From Haemophilus parainfluenzae ATCC 33392 (GTDB taxonomy: Bacteria > Pseudomonadota > Gammaproteobacteria > Enterobacterales > Pasteurellaceae), in the NCBI RefSeq assembly GCF_031191205.1, contig NZ_CP133470.1:937501-1001500 (forward strand): 64,000 nucleotides of DNA. The letters run 5' to 3'. The position numbers and the translations under genes are program-made. The notes under the pieces are model-generated. The model had not been told where the DNA came from and made no database searches. It was given only the letters and a program-made list of their open reading frames with translations. How positions within the stretch are numbered: position 1 is the stretch's first letter; each line of letters starts with the position of its first letter. Shown piece after piece: positions 42,420 to 52,972 of this stretch.

Positions 42420-42453
42420 ACGAATAACTTTTCTTAAAAGAAGGATAAAAAGA

Positions 42454-42984
42454 ATGACAACAATTGTAAGCGTACGTCGTAATGGCCAAGTGGTTGTTGG
42501 GGGCGATGGACAGGTTTCACTAGGTAATACAGTGATGAAGGGGAATGCCCGCAAAGTACGCCGTTTATATAATGGCAAAGTTCTAGCCGGTTTCGCAGGC
42601 GGCACAGCCGATGCGTTCACCTTATTTGAATTATTTGAGCGTAAATTAGAAATGCATCAAGGGCATTTGTTAAAAGCCGCGGTGGAATTAGCCAAAGATT
42701 GGCGAACCGATCGTGCGTTACGCAAATTAGAAGCGATGCTGATTGTGGCGGATGAAAAAGAAAGTTTAATCATTACCGGTATTGGTGATGTGGTGCAACC
42801 AGAAGCCGATCAGATTTTAGCGATTGGTTCAGGCGGTAATTATGCGTTGTCGGCAGCCCGTGCGTTGGTGGAAAATACCGATTTATCAGCTCGTGAAATT
42901 GTGGAAAAATCTTTAAAAATTGCCGGTGATATTTGCGTGTTTACCAATACGAATTTCACTATCGAAGAATTACCGAATAAATAA
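42454..42984 (+). CDS. hslV: ATP-dependent protease subunit HslV
   Basis: 176 residues starting [20 protein letters not shown]. After Met removal, Thr2 is the catalytic nucleophile of this proteasome-like peptidase. It forms a dodecamer capped by HslU hexamers and degrades misfolded and regulatory proteins. hslU follows nine bp later. A heat-shock promoter is visible upstream. Confidence 0.97.
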   Translation: MTTIVSVRRNGQVVVGGDGQVSLGNTVMKGNARKVRRLYNGKVLAGFAGGTADAFTLFELFERKLEMHQGHLLKAAVELAKDWRTDRALRKLEAMLIVADEKESLIITGIGDVVQPEADQILAIGSGGNYALSAARALVENTDLSAREIVEKSLKIAGDICVFTNTNFTIEELPNK

Positions 42985-42993
42985 GGAAAAATT

Positions 42994-44328
42994 ATGTCTG
43001 AAATGACCCCTCGTGAAATTGTTTCCGAATTAGATCAACATATTATCGGCCAAAAAGAGGCAAAAAGAGCGGTTGCGATCGCATTACGTAACCGTTGGAG
43101 ACGAATGCAGCTGCAAGAGCCACTTCGCCATGAAGTGACCCCTAAAAATATTTTAATGATTGGTCCAACGGGTGTGGGTAAAACCGAGATTGCACGCCGT
43201 CTTGCAAAATTAGCTAATGCACCGTTCATTAAAGTGGAAGCAACGAAGTTCACCGAAGTGGGCTATGTAGGGAAAGAAGTGGACTCCATTATCCGTGATT
43301 TAACGGACAGTGCGATGAAATTAGTTCGCCAACAAGAAATTGCGAAAAATCGTGCGAAAGCAGAAGATACAGCGGAAGATCGTATTTTAGATGCATTATT
43401 GCCACCGCCAAAAAATCAATGGGGTGAAGTGGAAAACCACGATACCAATAGCAGCACTCGCCAAGCATTCCGTAAAAAATTACGTGAAGGACAATTAGAC
43501 GATAAAGAAATCGAAATTGATGTGTCTGCGGGCGTGTCAATGGGTGTAGAAATCATGGCTCCTCCAGGCATGGAAGAAATGACGAATCAGTTGCAATCCA
43601 TGTTCCAAAGCTTGGGTTCGGATAAAACCAAAAAACGCAAAATGAAAATTAAGGATGCATTAAAAACCTTAATTGACGATGAAGCGGCCAAATTGATTAA
43701 TCCAGAAGAATTGAAACAAAAAGCCATCGATGCCGTTGAGCAAAATGGTATTGTGTTTATTGATGAGATCGACAAGATCTGTAAAAAAGGTGAATACAGT
43801 GGCGCAGATGTCTCTCGTGAGGGTGTGCAACGTGATTTATTACCATTAGTGGAAGGTTCAACGGTGAATACCAAACATGGGATGGTAAAAACTGATCATA
43901 TTCTCTTTATTGCATCGGGTGCATTCCAAGTGGCGCGTCCATCGGATTTAATCCCTGAGTTGCAAGGTCGTTTACCGATTCGTGTTGAATTATCAGCATT
44001 AACAGCAGAAGATTTTGAGCGTATTCTAACTGAGCCAAATGCGTCTTTAACGGAGCAATATAAAGCGCTTATGGCGACAGAAGGCGTGAGCATTGAATTT
44101 ACACAAGATGCTATTAAGAAGATTGCTGAAGCCGCCTTCCGTGTGAATGAGAAAACAGAGAATATCGGTGCAAGACGTTTACATACCGTTATGGAACGTT
44201 TAATGGATAAAATCTCATTTGATGCGAGCGAAATGGACGGTCAAACCGTGAATATCGATGCCGCTTATGTGATTGAGGCATTGGGCGAAGTGATTGAGAA
44301 TGAAGATTTAAGTCGATTCATTCTGTAA
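42994..44328 (+). CDS. hslU: HslUV protease ATPase subunit HslU
   Basis: 444 residues of the AAA+ family. HslU unfolds substrates and feeds them to HslV. Walker A GPTGVGKT (57-64), Walker [12 protein letters not shown] (about 250-260) and the C-terminal tail EDLSRFIL that docks into HslV are intact. The inserted I domain lies about 110-235. Co-transcribed with hslV. Confidence 0.97.
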   Translation: MSEMTPREIVSELDQHIIGQKEAKRAVAIALRNRWRRMQLQEPLRHEVTPKNILMIGPTGVGKTEIARRLAKLANAPFIKVEATKFTEVGYVGKEVDSIIRDLTDSAMKLVRQQEIAKNRAKAEDTAEDRILDALLPPPKNQWGEVENHDTNSSTRQAFRKKLREGQLDDKEIEIDVSAGVSMGVEIMAPPGMEEMTNQLQSMFQSLGSDKTKKRKMKIKDALKTLIDDEAAKLINPEELKQKAIDAVEQNGIVFIDEIDKICKKGEYSGADVSREGVQRDLLPLVEGSTVNTKHGMVKTDHILFIASGAFQVARPSDLIPELQGRLPIRVELSALTAEDFERILTEPNASLTEQYKALMATEGVSIEFTQDAIKKIAEAAFRVNEKTENIGARRLHTVMERLMDKISFDASEMDGQTVNIDAAYVIEALGEVIENEDLSRFIL

Positions 44329-44345
44329 TGAAAGTTTAGATAAAG

Positions 44346-44379
44346 AAAAAGTGCGGTTATTTTTAACCGCACTTTTTTT
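44346..44379. terminator. Paired-USS terminator between hslU and slyD
   Basis: AAAAAGTGCGGTTA-TTTT-TAACCGCACTTTTT with a T7 run. It serves the convergent hslVU and slyD units. Confidence 0.88.
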
Positions 44380-44406
44380 ATCTCTAGTTTTATTTCTAGA
44401 TTAAGA

Positions 44407-45042
44407 TTAGTGACCGCCGCAACCACAGCCGCCATGACCGTGTCCGTGATCATGATCGTGTTTATGACCACCGCCACAGCAACCGTCGTGCCCATGATCG
44501 TGATCATGGTGGTGATGACCGTGACCGCCGCAACCACAACCGTGACCATCTTCATCATCGTGATGGTGGTGATCATGCGCACCATGTACGTGGCCGTGAG
44601 CAATTTCTTCTAATGTTGCTTCACGAGTGCCAACAACTTCCACAGTGAAGTGTAATTCTTGACCCGCTAACATGTGGTTACCATCAACTACCACTTCATC
44701 GCCATCCACTTCAGTGATCACAACAGGAACAGGACCGATATCTGTGTCAGCTAAGAAACGCATACCAACAACGACTTCATCAACGCCCTGGAATACCTCT
44801 TTTGGTACACGTTGAACCATATTTTCATTGTATTCGCCGTAGCCTTCTTCAGGTTGAACACGCACTTCAAATTTGTCGCCAACTTCTTTACCTTCTAAGG
44901 CATTTTCAAGACCAATGATTAAGTTATTGTGGCCTTGTAAATATTCTAATGGTTGATTTGCTGGCGCTTCATCAACTAATACACCGTCTTGAGTACGTAC
45001 TTGGTAAGCGATACTCACAACCGTATTTTTTGCTACTTTCAT
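44407..45042 (-). CDS. slyD: FKBP-type peptidyl-prolyl isomerase SlyD
   Basis: 211 residues starting MKVAKNTVVSIAYQVRTQDG. Residues 1-150 hold the FKBP domain with the inserted IF chaperone flap. The last 60 residues are a His/Asp/Cys/Gly tail (for example HDHHHHDDEDGHGCGCGGHG) that binds nickel and zinc. SlyD acts as a folding helper and as a nickel donor for hydrogenase and possibly urease. The frame is open 33 bp upstream, but AAGGA before 45042 sets the start. Confidence 0.95.
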   Translation of the reverse strand: MKVAKNTVVSIAYQVRTQDGVLVDEAPANQPLEYLQGHNNLIIGLENALEGKEVGDKFEVRVQPEEGYGEYNENMVQRVPKEVFQGVDEVVVGMRFLADTDIGPVPVVITEVDGDEVVVDGNHMLAGQELHFTVEVVGTREATLEEIAHGHVHGAHDHHHHDDEDGHGCGCGGHGHHHHDHDHGHDGCCGGGHKHDHDHGHGHGGCGCGGH

Positions 45043-45086
45043 ATTGTTTTCCTTATTAAAAAAATCGTCATTCATTGTATAGAAAA

Positions 45087-45797
45087 TTATTCTTTAAGCA
45101 ATGCAATTCGCGCATTCACACTGACTTTAATTTTCTCTTTGCCACTTTGAGCGTAAGTTTCATCTTTCCCGCTAGAGTATAAACTTTTAGAGCTTAGTTC
45201 GGCTGCAGCATAAATAGGATAATCGTCCGTTGAATCCTTGGGTGAGGAAATCTCAAGGTTTTGTATGGTATAACCTTTCATCTGCAAAGATTCTTGAAGT
45301 AATAGGGCTTTATCTTTAAATTTTGCTAAGGCTTCTTTGGTTAATTCATTTTCTAAGCTACTTAATTTTTCACGTGAAACAGAGGCACTTACGCTATCAA
45401 TCGCTAAGACACCATCTAATTCATGCACTACTGTTGATAACGCTTGAGAATCTTTACTTTCCAAGGTTAATTCCGCACGGGCAGTCCAACCTTGTTGTTT
45501 GCCTTTATCATTATAGCGAATCCAGGTATTACGAGAGTTGTCTTTAATTTCAACCGCACTTTGTGCTTTCGTTAGCTCAATGGCTTTATTCATTTTTTCT
45601 GCCATGGTTTTATTGAGAGCGGATAAATCATTTCCTTCCGCTTGGTAAAAAAGGGACACTCGCAATAAATCGCGTTCTACATTTTTTTCCGATTCAACGG
45701 TAAAGCTCACCTGAGGTGGATAATTATCGACTGGTCCTTCGGCAAAAGAAGCGATAGGTAAGGCCAGTAATGCCAAAGAAAGTGCTTTAAGTTTCAT
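45087..45797 (-). CDS. SIMPL-domain (DUF541) periplasmic protein
   Basis: 236 residues with signal peptide MKLKALSLALLALPIASFAE. The body matches the SIMPL/DUF541 pattern of oligomeric secreted proteins: VERDLLRVSLFYQAEGNDLS, then a helical stretch, then NLEISSPKDSTDDYPIYAAA. Family members include the E. coli oxidative-stress protein YggE. The role is uncertain. One uptake signal lies inside near 45559. It lies upstream of slyD on the same strand. Confidence 0.85.
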   Translation of the reverse strand: MKLKALSLALLALPIASFAEGPVDNYPPQVSFTVESEKNVERDLLRVSLFYQAEGNDLSALNKTMAEKMNKAIELTKAQSAVEIKDNSRNTWIRYNDKGKQQGWTARAELTLESKDSQALSTVVHELDGVLAIDSVSASVSREKLSSLENELTKEALAKFKDKALLLQESLQMKGYTIQNLEISSPKDSTDDYPIYAAAELSSKSLYSSGKDETYAQSGKEKIKVSVNARIALLKE

Positions 45798-45856
45798 TTT
45801 TTCATTCCTATTTGAGTAAGATAAAAATTAAGGGCGATTAATACCACCCCTCATTA

Positions 45857-46285
45857 TTAATGTAAACGTTCGTTGTCGTCTTCGACATCTTCGTCATCGA
45901 AAAATTCGCCATCATCGCCGTATTCATCATCTTCCGCATTCGGATCTTCAAAATACGTGCCCCAGCCATCATAAATGCCTTTGTATTTTTCCACTAATGG
46001 TAAAATTTCTTTTTGTTGTGCATCGATAATTTCGGGCTTTAATTCTACTTCACTGATGATGTCAAAGCAGAAAATCACCTTGCCACTTTCATCTTCAAAT
46101 TCTTCCGCTTCTGACACTTCATAGCCTGCTTTGAAAGCATCTACGGCAATTTTTTCTAAAGTATCAAAATCATAATGGGCAATGTGATGTTCGATAATAT
46201 AAAGGGCATCTGGATCGCTGCCGTCATTTAATAAATCCGTAATGATTTCACGGGTTTCTTCTTGAAGTTCGTTAAAGTTCGTCAT
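45857..46285 (-). CDS. rraB: Regulator of ribonuclease E activity B
   Basis: 142 residues, strongly acidic. RraB binds RNase E and slows mRNA decay. The core (about 1-110) contains [20 protein letters not shown] and [20 protein letters not shown]. The last 30 residues are almost all Asp and Glu, as in E. coli RraB. Confidence 0.92.
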   Translation of the reverse strand: MTNFNELQEETREIITDLLNDGSDPDALYIIEHHIAHYDFDTLEKIAVDAFKAGYEVSEAEEFEDESGKVIFCFDIISEVELKPEIIDAQQKEILPLVEKYKGIYDGWGTYFEDPNAEDDEYGDDGEFFDDEDVEDDNERLH

Positions 46286-46307
46286 AAGGCATTCCTTTTG
46301 TCAGAAA

Positions 46308-46316
46308 AAGTGCGGT
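46308..46316 (+). repeat. DNA uptake signal (USS)
   Basis: AAGTGCGGT in the divergent gap between rraB and truD. The rest of this 204-bp gap shows no other clear site. Confidence 0.85.
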
Positions 46317-46489
46317 CATTGTAGGAGATAAAGATGAAAATGTCGCTAAAAATTTATTCTCATTTCAGTTTGCCTTGAGGGGGCGGAAAGGTTAAAATTC
46401 TGCGCGAATAAATTGTGCTTAACATGCCCAGCTGATCACGCTATTTATTGCAGCGAAAAAGTTGGGCTTTCTTATTTTAGAACGAAAAA

Positions 46490-47512
46490 ATGGTCAAACA
46501 TCTCCCTTATTTCACCTTAAAAACACCGCCAAAAACAACCGCACTTTTAAAGCAAGAGTTCGCTGATTTTATTGTTAAAGAAGATTTAGGCTATGAAATG
46601 TCAGGCGAAGGCGAATTTGTGGCGGTAAAAATCCGTAAAACGGATTGCAATACACTGTTTGTGGGTGAAAAACTTGCCAAGTTTGCGGGTATTTCTGATC
46701 GAAATATGGGGTATGCAGGTTTGAAAGATCGTCATGGCATCACCGAACAATGGTTTTGTTTGCAAATGCCGGGAAAGGAAACGCCAGATTTTAGTCAATT
46801 TCACTTGGAAGGCGTTGAGATTTTAGATGTCACTCGCCACAATCGTAAAATTCGTACAGGAAGTCTCCAAGGAAATGCCTTCGAGATTTTATTGCGCGGA
46901 GCAAAAGAAAGTGATGAGTTAAATGAACGCTTAAATTTTGTGGCGAAATACGGTTTTCCTAACTACTTCACTGAACAACGTTTTGGGCGTGATGGTCATA
47001 ATCTGACTCAAGCGATTCGTTGGGCGAAAGGGGAGATTAAGGTTAAAGATCGTAAAAAACGCAGTTTTTACCTTTCTGCAGCTCGTAGCGAAATTTTTAA
47101 TTTAGTTGTAGCAGAACGAATTGAACAAAATGTGGCAGATCAGGTTCTAAGAGACGATATTGTGCAATTAAACGGATCGCACAGTTGGTTTAAAGCTGAT
47201 GAAAATGAAGATTTAGCGGTTTTACAGCAACGTTTGAATGAGCAAGATATTTTGCTGACCGCGCCTTTAATTGGCGAAGAAAATTTATCTGCAAGTGCGG
47301 TCGAAAATCAAGTGGTTTTGGAACATCAGGTTTTCCAAGAATTAATGAAACAAGAAAGAATGAAAGCCTCTCGACGCCCTTTATTGATGCAGGCAAAAGA
47401 TTTCCATTGGACGTTTGTTGAAGAAGGATTGAAGCTCTCATTTTATTTGCCAGCAGGGAGTTATGCGACTGCATTAGTGCGAGAGTTAGTGAATATTAAG
47501 GAAGAAGAATAA
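46490..47512 (+). CDS. truD: tRNA pseudouridine(13) synthase TruD
   Basis: 340 residues. TruD makes pseudouridine at position 13 of tRNA-Glu. The catalytic motif [14 protein letters not shown] with Asp80, and the block [15 protein letters not shown], are present. Two uptake signals lie inside it. The stop overlaps the surE start by one base (TAATG), as seen in many gammaproteobacteria. Confidence 0.95.
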   Translation: MVKHLPYFTLKTPPKTTALLKQEFADFIVKEDLGYEMSGEGEFVAVKIRKTDCNTLFVGEKLAKFAGISDRNMGYAGLKDRHGITEQWFCLQMPGKETPDFSQFHLEGVEILDVTRHNRKIRTGSLQGNAFEILLRGAKESDELNERLNFVAKYGFPNYFTEQRFGRDGHNLTQAIRWAKGEIKVKDRKKRSFYLSAARSEIFNLVVAERIEQNVADQVLRDDIVQLNGSHSWFKADENEDLAVLQQRLNEQDILLTAPLIGEENLSASAVENQVVLEHQVFQELMKQERMKASRRPLLMQAKDFHWTFVEEGLKLSFYLPAGSYATALVRELVNIKEEE

Positions 47513-48252
47513 TGCGAATTTTAGTCAGCAATGATGACGGTTTTCACGCCGAAGGGATTCAAGTTTTAGCAAAAGAATTACGAAAAATTGCCGATGTGGT
47601 GATTGTTGCGCCCGATCGTAATCGTAGCGCGGCATCAAGCTCATTAACGCTTGTTGAGCCGCTTCGTCCGCGTCATTTAGACAGTGGTGATTATTGCGTA
47701 AATGGCACACCGGCTGATTGTGTGCATTTGGCATTGAACGGTTTTTTATCTGGACAAGTGGATCTTGTGGTATCAGGTATTAATGCAGGTTGTAACATGG
47801 GTGATGATACCTTGTATTCAGGTACCTTAGCTGCCGCATTGGAAGGTCGACATTTGGGATTGCCAGCCATTGCTGTCTCTTTAGATGGTCGTTTGCATTA
47901 TGAAACAGCGGCTCGCGTGGTGTGTGATTTGATTCCCAAATTACATCCTCAATTATTGAATAAACGCGAAGTGATTAACATTAATGTACCAGATTTGCCT
48001 TACGAAGAACTCAAAGGCATTAAAGTCTGCCATTTAGGCTATCGCACCTCTGCAGCGGAAGTGATTAAACAAAAGGATCCTCGAGGTGAACATATCTATT
48101 GGATTGGCCCGTCAGGCTTGCCAGAATATGATGGTGAAGGCACGGATTTCCATGCGGTAAAAAATGGTTATGTTTCAATTACGCCAATTCAAGCGGATCT
48201 TACGGCTCATCAGTCAATTGCTGCTTTACAAGATTGGCTGGAAAGTGAATAA
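47512..48252 (+). CDS. surE: 5'/3'-nucleotidase SurE
   Basis: 246 residues. SurE removes phosphate from nucleotides and short polyphosphate, and helps stationary-phase survival. The metal site NDDGFHAEG (Asp8, Asp9) and [13 protein letters not shown] are conserved, as is [13 protein letters not shown]. It is translationally coupled to truD. Confidence 0.96.
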   Translation: MRILVSNDDGFHAEGIQVLAKELRKIADVVIVAPDRNRSAASSSLTLVEPLRPRHLDSGDYCVNGTPADCVHLALNGFLSGQVDLVVSGINAGCNMGDDTLYSGTLAAALEGRHLGLPAIAVSLDGRLHYETAARVVCDLIPKLHPQLLNKREVININVPDLPYEELKGIKVCHLGYRTSAAEVIKQKDPRGEHIYWIGPSGLPEYDGEGTDFHAVKNGYVSITPIQADLTAHQSIAALQDWLESE

Positions 48253-48303
48253 TGTGCCGTTTTGAAACGAATTTTCCCTATTGAAGCAATAAAGGATAAG
48301 TGA

Positions 48304-48879
48304 ATGAATATTTTTGGTGCGATGTATGATAAAACAATGCAATGGTCAAAACATCGCTTTGCCGTGTTTTGGTTATCCTTTGTGAGTTTTATTGAGGCCA
48401 TTTTCTTCCCCGTTCCACCAGATGTCATGTTGATTCCGATGTCAATGTCAAAACCGAAAAGTGCGTTTCGTTTTGCGCTTTATACAGCTGTCGCTTCGGT
48501 TGTCGGTGGAATGATTGGTTATGCTATTGGTTACTACGCCTTTGATTGGGTACAAGGCTATATTCAACAATGGGGTTACCAAGCCGCTTGGGAACAGGCC
48601 ATGGCGTGGTTTAAAGAATGGGGCGTGTTAGTGGTCTTTGTTGCCGGTTTTAGCCCAATTCCTTACAAAGTTTTCACCATTTGCGCCGGTGTGATGCAAA
48701 TGGCATTTATACCCTTTGTGATAACCGCATTTGTATCGCGTTTTGCTCGTTTTATTTTAGTCGCAAAACTGGCCGCATGGGGCGGGGAGAAATTCGCCGC
48801 GAAATTACGTAAATCTATTGAAATCATTGGTTGGAGTGTGGTTGCTCTGGCTGTGATTGCTTATCTTATTTTAAAATAA
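48304..48879 (+). CDS. YqaA/DedA-family (VTT domain) membrane protein
   Basis: 191 residues with about four membrane segments. The VTT/DedA signature is visible as SFIEAIFFPVPPDVMLIPMS (about 29-48) and VFVAGFSPIPYKVFTICAGV (about 114-133). DedA proteins move undecaprenyl phosphate or phosphatidylethanolamine in other bacteria. For this YqaA-like subgroup the role is unknown. It lies between surE and the nlpD pair. Confidence 0.87.
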   Translation: MNIFGAMYDKTMQWSKHRFAVFWLSFVSFIEAIFFPVPPDVMLIPMSMSKPKSAFRFALYTAVASVVGGMIGYAIGYYAFDWVQGYIQQWGYQAAWEQAMAWFKEWGVLVVFVAGFSPIPYKVFTICAGVMQMAFIPFVITAFVSRFARFILVAKLAAWGGEKFAAKLRKSIEIIGWSVVALAVIAYLILK

Positions 48880-48895
48880 CAGGATGACCTTTTTT

Positions 48896-49084
48896 ATGAA
48901 TAAATTACTCTTAATTATCTCGAGTGCATTGCTGATCTCAGCTTGTACGGGAGAACCCAAAAAACAAGATCCTGATGCATTACCTGATGGTATTATGCAG
49001 CCAGTAGAAGGAACGGGAGCAATTGCTGGTGGTAGCTTTATGCCGGAAATTGAAAAGAATTCGATGCCAAATCAAATGAAATAA
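48896..49084 (+). CDS. Small lipoprotein, paralogue of the NlpD N-terminus
   Basis: 62 residues. Signal peptide MNKLLLIISSALLISAC gives a lipobox (ISAC). The mature part DGIMQPVEGTG...MPEIEKNSMPNQM lines up with NlpD's PGVMQPVDNNSSGTWQPEIQ and NTMPSTM, so this gene is a shortened duplicate of the nlpD 5' end without LysM or M23. It ends 23 bp before nlpD. An ATG at 48884 is in frame but has no ribosome-binding site. It could compete with or assist NlpD. Confidence 0.82.
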   Translation: MNKLLLIISSALLISACTGEPKKQDPDALPDGIMQPVEGTGAIAGGSFMPEIEKNSMPNQMK

Positions 49085-49107
49085 ATTTAATGTTAAAGGA
49101 AGAATAA

Positions 49108-50325
49108 ATGAAAAAATCGTTTTTATTGCTCCCTGTGAGTATCGCTATTTTAACGGCTTGTAGTTCAAATAGCCCGGCACCAATCGAAAATGTGGATGGC
49201 ACACTTTCTCCAGGTGTAATGCAACCTGTTGATAATAACTCTAGCGGTACATGGCAGCCAGAAATCCAACAAAATACCATGCCAAGTACAATGGGCAGCA
49301 GCGTGCCAACGGGAACTCAAACACCACAGCCAAGTTTCCAACCAACTTACCAACCGGTACAACAGCCAGCAGCAACTCAACCACAGCCTGCTCCAGCACC
49401 GGTTCAACCGCAAACTAAAACGGTAACTAAAACAGTTTCTGATTGTACCAGCTCAGGTGCAATCAACGTGCCACGTAATCCAAATACCAATGCACCAGAT
49501 TACAGCCAAATTCAAAAAGGTTCATACAAAGGAAACACCTATAAAGTAAACAAAGGCGATACCATGTTCTTAATCGCTTACTTAACAGGTATGGACGTAA
49601 AAGATTTGGCAAGCATGAACAATATGAAAGAGCCTTACAGCTTAAGCGTGGGTCAAACATTAAAAATTTCAAATTGTTCAACAAAAACAATCACTACAAC
49701 GGTTCCAGTGAAAACTACCGCACCAGCGGCACCTGCTGAGCCAGAAGTGACTTATACACCAGGTGCAAATGGCACACAAATTGGTTCTGATGGTACGGTA
49801 ATTGGTCCGATTAAATCAGGTGTGGGTAACGGTGAACCTTCAAAACCAGTTTTCACAAACAATACACCTAGCACACCAGCAACGACGACAACACAAGTGG
49901 AAACCACAAACAATACACCAGTTAATGCGAACGTTGTGGCACCAGTGGCATCGAATGTGGCATGGCAATGGCCAACCCAAGGCAATGTGATCCAAGGCTT
50001 CTCTAATACCGATGGAGGTAACAAAGGGGTTGATATCAGTGGTTCACGTGGCCAAGCAGTTAAAGCTGCTGCAAATGGTCGTGTTGTGTATGCGGGTAAC
50101 GCATTACGTGGCTACGGTAACTTAATCATCATCAAACATAACGATGATTTCTTAAGTGCTTATGCGCACAACGACAAGATCCTTGTGAGCGATCAACAAG
50201 AAGTGAAAGCAGGCCAAGAGATTGCGAAAATGGGTAGCACAGGAACCAATGCTGTGAAACTTCACTTCGAGATCCGTTATAAAGGTAAATCTGTGGATCC
50301 AGTTAGATACTTACCGAGAAGATAA
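49108..50325 (+). CDS. nlpD: Murein hydrolase activator NlpD (LppB)
   Basis: 405 residues. Lipobox TAC at about residue 18, then a Pro/Gln-rich linker, a LysM domain (YKVNKGDTMFLIAYLTGMDV, about 150-195) and a C-terminal M23 (LytM) domain (about 290-402). The LytM metal site is degenerate (NKGVDISG where active enzymes have a His), so it should activate AmiC rather than cut peptidoglycan. In Haemophilus this protein is also called LppB. Confidence 0.93.
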   Translation: MKKSFLLLPVSIAILTACSSNSPAPIENVDGTLSPGVMQPVDNNSSGTWQPEIQQNTMPSTMGSSVPTGTQTPQPSFQPTYQPVQQPAATQPQPAPAPVQPQTKTVTKTVSDCTSSGAINVPRNPNTNAPDYSQIQKGSYKGNTYKVNKGDTMFLIAYLTGMDVKDLASMNNMKEPYSLSVGQTLKISNCSTKTITTTVPVKTTAPAAPAEPEVTYTPGANGTQIGSDGTVIGPIKSGVGNGEPSKPVFTNNTPSTPATTTTQVETTNNTPVNANVVAPVASNVAWQWPTQGNVIQGFSNTDGGNKGVDISGSRGQAVKAAANGRVVYAGNALRGYGNLIIIKHNDDFLSAYAHNDKILVSDQQEVKAGQEIAKMGSTGTNAVKLHFEIRYKGKSVDPVRYLPRR

Positions 50326-50336
50326 TCTTTTCTCAG

Positions 50337-50368
50337 AAAAAGTGCGGTTAAAAATGACCGCACTTTTT
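50337..50368 (+). terminator. Paired-USS terminator after nlpD
   Basis: AAAAAGTGCGGT and ACCGCACTTTTT in inverted order around an 8-base loop. Confidence 0.85.
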
Positions 50369-50420
50369 GTTATACTCTCACCAATTTTTTTCTCAATGCT
50401 TAGAATCTAAGGTTAATTCA

Positions 50421-52136
50421 ATGCGTACAAGTCAATATTTATTCTCAACATTAAAAGAAACCCCAGCGGAAGCGGCCATTGTGAGCCATCAATTAATGCT
50501 TCGTGCGGGGATGATTCGTCCTCTTGCTTCAGGTCTTTATAACTGGATGCCAACCGGCTGGCGCGTGCTTCGTAAAGTAGAAAAAATCATCCGTGAAGAA
50601 ATGGATAAAAGTGGCGCACTTGAAATCAAAATGCCAGTCGTGCAACCGGCAGAATTATGGGAAGAATCAGGCCGTTGGGAACAATATGGTCCCGAATTAC
50701 TTCGTTTTGAAGATCGTGGTAATCGTCACTTTGTATTAGGTCCAACACATGAAGAAGTGATTACGGATTTAGTTCGCCGCGAAGTGTCATCATACAGACA
50801 ACTCCCAATCAATTTATACCAAATTCAAACCAAATTCCGTGATGAAGTGCGTCCTCGTTTTGGTGTAATGCGTTCACGTGAGTTTATCATGAAAGATGCG
50901 TATTCTTTCCATGCGGATCATTCGAGCTTGCAACAAACTTATGAGGTGATGTACCAAACTTACAGCAATATTTTTAATCGCTTAGGTTTAGATTTCCGTG
51001 CAGTACAAGCGGACACTGGTTCTATCGGCGGTAGCGCCTCACATGAATTCCAAGTGTTAGCAAATAGCGGTGAAGATGATGTGATTTTCTCTACGGAATC
51101 TGATTACGCAGCAAACATTGAATTAGCAGAAGCGGTGGCGATTGGTGAGCGTGCCGCGCCAACGAAAGCGATGGAATTAGTTGATACACCAAATGCCAAA
51201 ACAATTGCTGAGTTGGTGGAACAATTCAATTTGCCAATTGAGAAAACGGTTAAAACCTTAATTGTAAAAGGGGCAAGCGAAGAGCAACCATTGGTAGCAT
51301 TAGTGATTCGTGGTGACCATGAATTAAATGAAATCAAAGCAGAAAAATTACCTGAAGTGGCTTCACCATTTGAGTTTGCAGACGAAGCTGTTATCAAAGC
51401 CAAAATCGGTGCAGGTGTTGGTTCATTAGGCCCTGTTAATCTCAATATTCCAGTGATTATTGACCGTTCAGTGGCATTAGTGTCTGATTTCAGCGCGGGT
51501 GCAAACATTGATGGTAAACATTACTTCAATATCAACTGGGAACGTGATGTAGCGTTACCAAAAGTGGCGGATATTCGTAACGTGGTTGAAGGTGACCCAA
51601 GCCCAGATGGTAAAGGTACCTTATTGATTAAACGTGGTATCGAAGTAGGCCACATTTTCCAATTAGGTAAAAAATACTCAGAAGCGATGAATGCGACTGT
51701 TCAAGGTGAAGATGGTCGTCCAATGGTCGTCACCATGGGATGTTACGGTATTGGTGTAACGCGTGTGGTCGCTGCGGCGATTGAACAACATTTTGATGAG
51801 CGCGGTATTGTGTGGCCAACAGATGAAATTGCGCCATTCACCGTAGCTGTTCTGCCAATGAATATGCATAAATCTGAAAGCGTTCAAGAATATGCCGAAG
51901 AATTGTACTGCACTTTACAAGCTCAAGGTGTAGAAGTAATCTTTGATGACCGTAAAGAACGCCCAGGTGTGATGTTTGCAGATATGGAACTTATTGGTGT
52001 GCCACACATGGTGGTGATTGGTGAGAAAAATCTCGCAAACGGCGAAATTGAATACAAAAATCGCCGCACTGGTGAAAAACAAATGATTGCAAAAGAGCAA
52101 TTGTTAGATTTCTTAAAAGGGCAAATTAAAGCTTAA
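50421..52136 (+). CDS. proS: Prolyl-tRNA synthetase
   Basis: 571 residues starting [20 protein letters not shown] class II synthetase that charges tRNA-Pro. The catalytic core is split by an editing (INS) domain of about 180 residues (about 225-405), which removes Ala-tRNA-Pro. Motif 2 region [21 protein letters not shown] and the C-terminal anticodon-binding domain are intact. The frame is open to 50367, but AAGG and family length place the start at 50421. Confidence 0.97.
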   Translation: MRTSQYLFSTLKETPAEAAIVSHQLMLRAGMIRPLASGLYNWMPTGWRVLRKVEKIIREEMDKSGALEIKMPVVQPAELWEESGRWEQYGPELLRFEDRGNRHFVLGPTHEEVITDLVRREVSSYRQLPINLYQIQTKFRDEVRPRFGVMRSREFIMKDAYSFHADHSSLQQTYEVMYQTYSNIFNRLGLDFRAVQADTGSIGGSASHEFQVLANSGEDDVIFSTESDYAANIELAEAVAIGERAAPTKAMELVDTPNAKTIAELVEQFNLPIEKTVKTLIVKGASEEQPLVALVIRGDHELNEIKAEKLPEVASPFEFADEAVIKAKIGAGVGSLGPVNLNIPVIIDRSVALVSDFSAGANIDGKHYFNINWERDVALPKVADIRNVVEGDPSPDGKGTLLIKRGIEVGHIFQLGKKYSEAMNATVQGEDGRPMVVTMGCYGIGVTRVVAAAIEQHFDERGIVWPTDEIAPFTVAVLPMNMHKSESVQEYAEELYCTLQAQGVEVIFDDRKERPGVMFADMELIGVPHMVVIGEKNLANGEIEYKNRRTGEKQMIAKEQLLDFLKGQIKA

Positions 52137-52153
52137 TTAAGTCTTTGATGATG

Positions 52154-52193
52154 AAAAAAGGAGATTGAAGCACACACTTCAATCTCCTTTTTT
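52154..52193. terminator. Bidirectional terminator between proS and deoC
   Basis: AAAAAAGGAGATTGAAG-CACACA-CTTCAATCTCCTTTTTT, a long A/T-flanked hairpin between convergent genes. Confidence 0.92.
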
Positions 52194-52201
52194 ATTATCA
52201 A

Positions 52202-52876
52202 TTAGTAATTACTAGAGGTATTAGCAGAAACACCCGTTACAATTGCAATACCTGCGCTTGCACCAATTCGTGTCGCACCTGCTTCAATCATTGCTAGTGC
52301 GGTTTGAGTATCACGAATACCGCCAGAGGCTTTCACGCCAATGTTGCCCACCGTTTTCTTCATTAATGCCACATCTTCTACGGTTGCGCCGCCTTTATTG
52401 AAACCCGTTGAGGTTTTAACGAATGCCACACCCAATGCTTTACAGATTTCACAGGCTTTTACGATTTCTTCTTTGGTGAGTAAGCACGTTTCTAAAATCA
52501 CTTTAAGTGGCACGCCATGACAAGCCGTTAATACAGCTTGAATGTCGTCTTTTACGGCATCCCATTTATTTGATTTAATCAAGCCGACATTAATCACCAT
52601 ATCGATTTCACCCGCCCCAGCGTTGATCGCTTCTTGGGTTTCAAACGCTTTGACGGAAGATAAGTTAGCGCCAAGTGGAAAACCGACTACCGTACAAATT
52701 TTGACGTTTGAGCCAGCGAGTTTTTCTTTGGCTAAAGGAATATAACCTGAATTAATGCAGACTGAATAAAAGCCGTATTGAATGGCTTCATCACAGAGCT
52801 TAAGAATATCCTGTTCTGTTTTTTCAGCAGTAAGGGCCGTGTGATCAATATATTGTGCTAATTGTTTATTATCCAT
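52202..52876 (-). CDS. deoC: Deoxyribose-phosphate aldolase
   Basis: 224 residues. It splits 2-deoxyribose-5-phosphate into glyceraldehyde-3-phosphate and acetaldehyde. The Schiff-base Lys154 (FVKTSTGF) and Lys182 (VKASGGIRD) are present, and the start [20 protein letters not shown] is typical. It is a single gene, with no other deo gene nearby. Confidence 0.95.
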   Translation of the reverse strand: MDNKQLAQYIDHTALTAEKTEQDILKLCDEAIQYGFYSVCINSGYIPLAKEKLAGSNVKICTVVGFPLGANLSSVKAFETQEAINAGAGEIDMVINVGLIKSNKWDAVKDDIQAVLTACHGVPLKVILETCLLTKEEIVKACEICKALGVAFVKTSTGFNKGGATVEDVALMKKTVGNIGVKASGGIRDTQTALAMIEAGATRIGASAGIAIVTGVSANTSSNY

Positions 52877-52931
52877 ATTTTTTCTCCTTATTAAATGATG
52901 TGGTTATCATAGCAAAATATCTGTAATTTTG

Positions 52932-52940
52932 ACCGCACTT
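52932..52940 (-). repeat. DNA uptake signal (USS)
   Basis: ACCGCACTT in the divergent gap between deoC and the thioredoxin-like gene. Confidence 0.85.
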
Positions 52941-52972
52941 TTCTGATCGATTACAATCCTTTTATCTAGATC

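Noticed and set aside
44265..44613. Open frames on both strands over the slyD tail
   Set aside because: The His/Asp codons of SlyD read as Met/Thr/Val repeats in other frames. They are composition artefacts.
50371..50376. TATACT as a proS -10 box
   Set aside because: The sequence 17 bp upstream (TTAAAA) is a poor -35 and lies within the terminator hairpin. The evidence is too weak to list.
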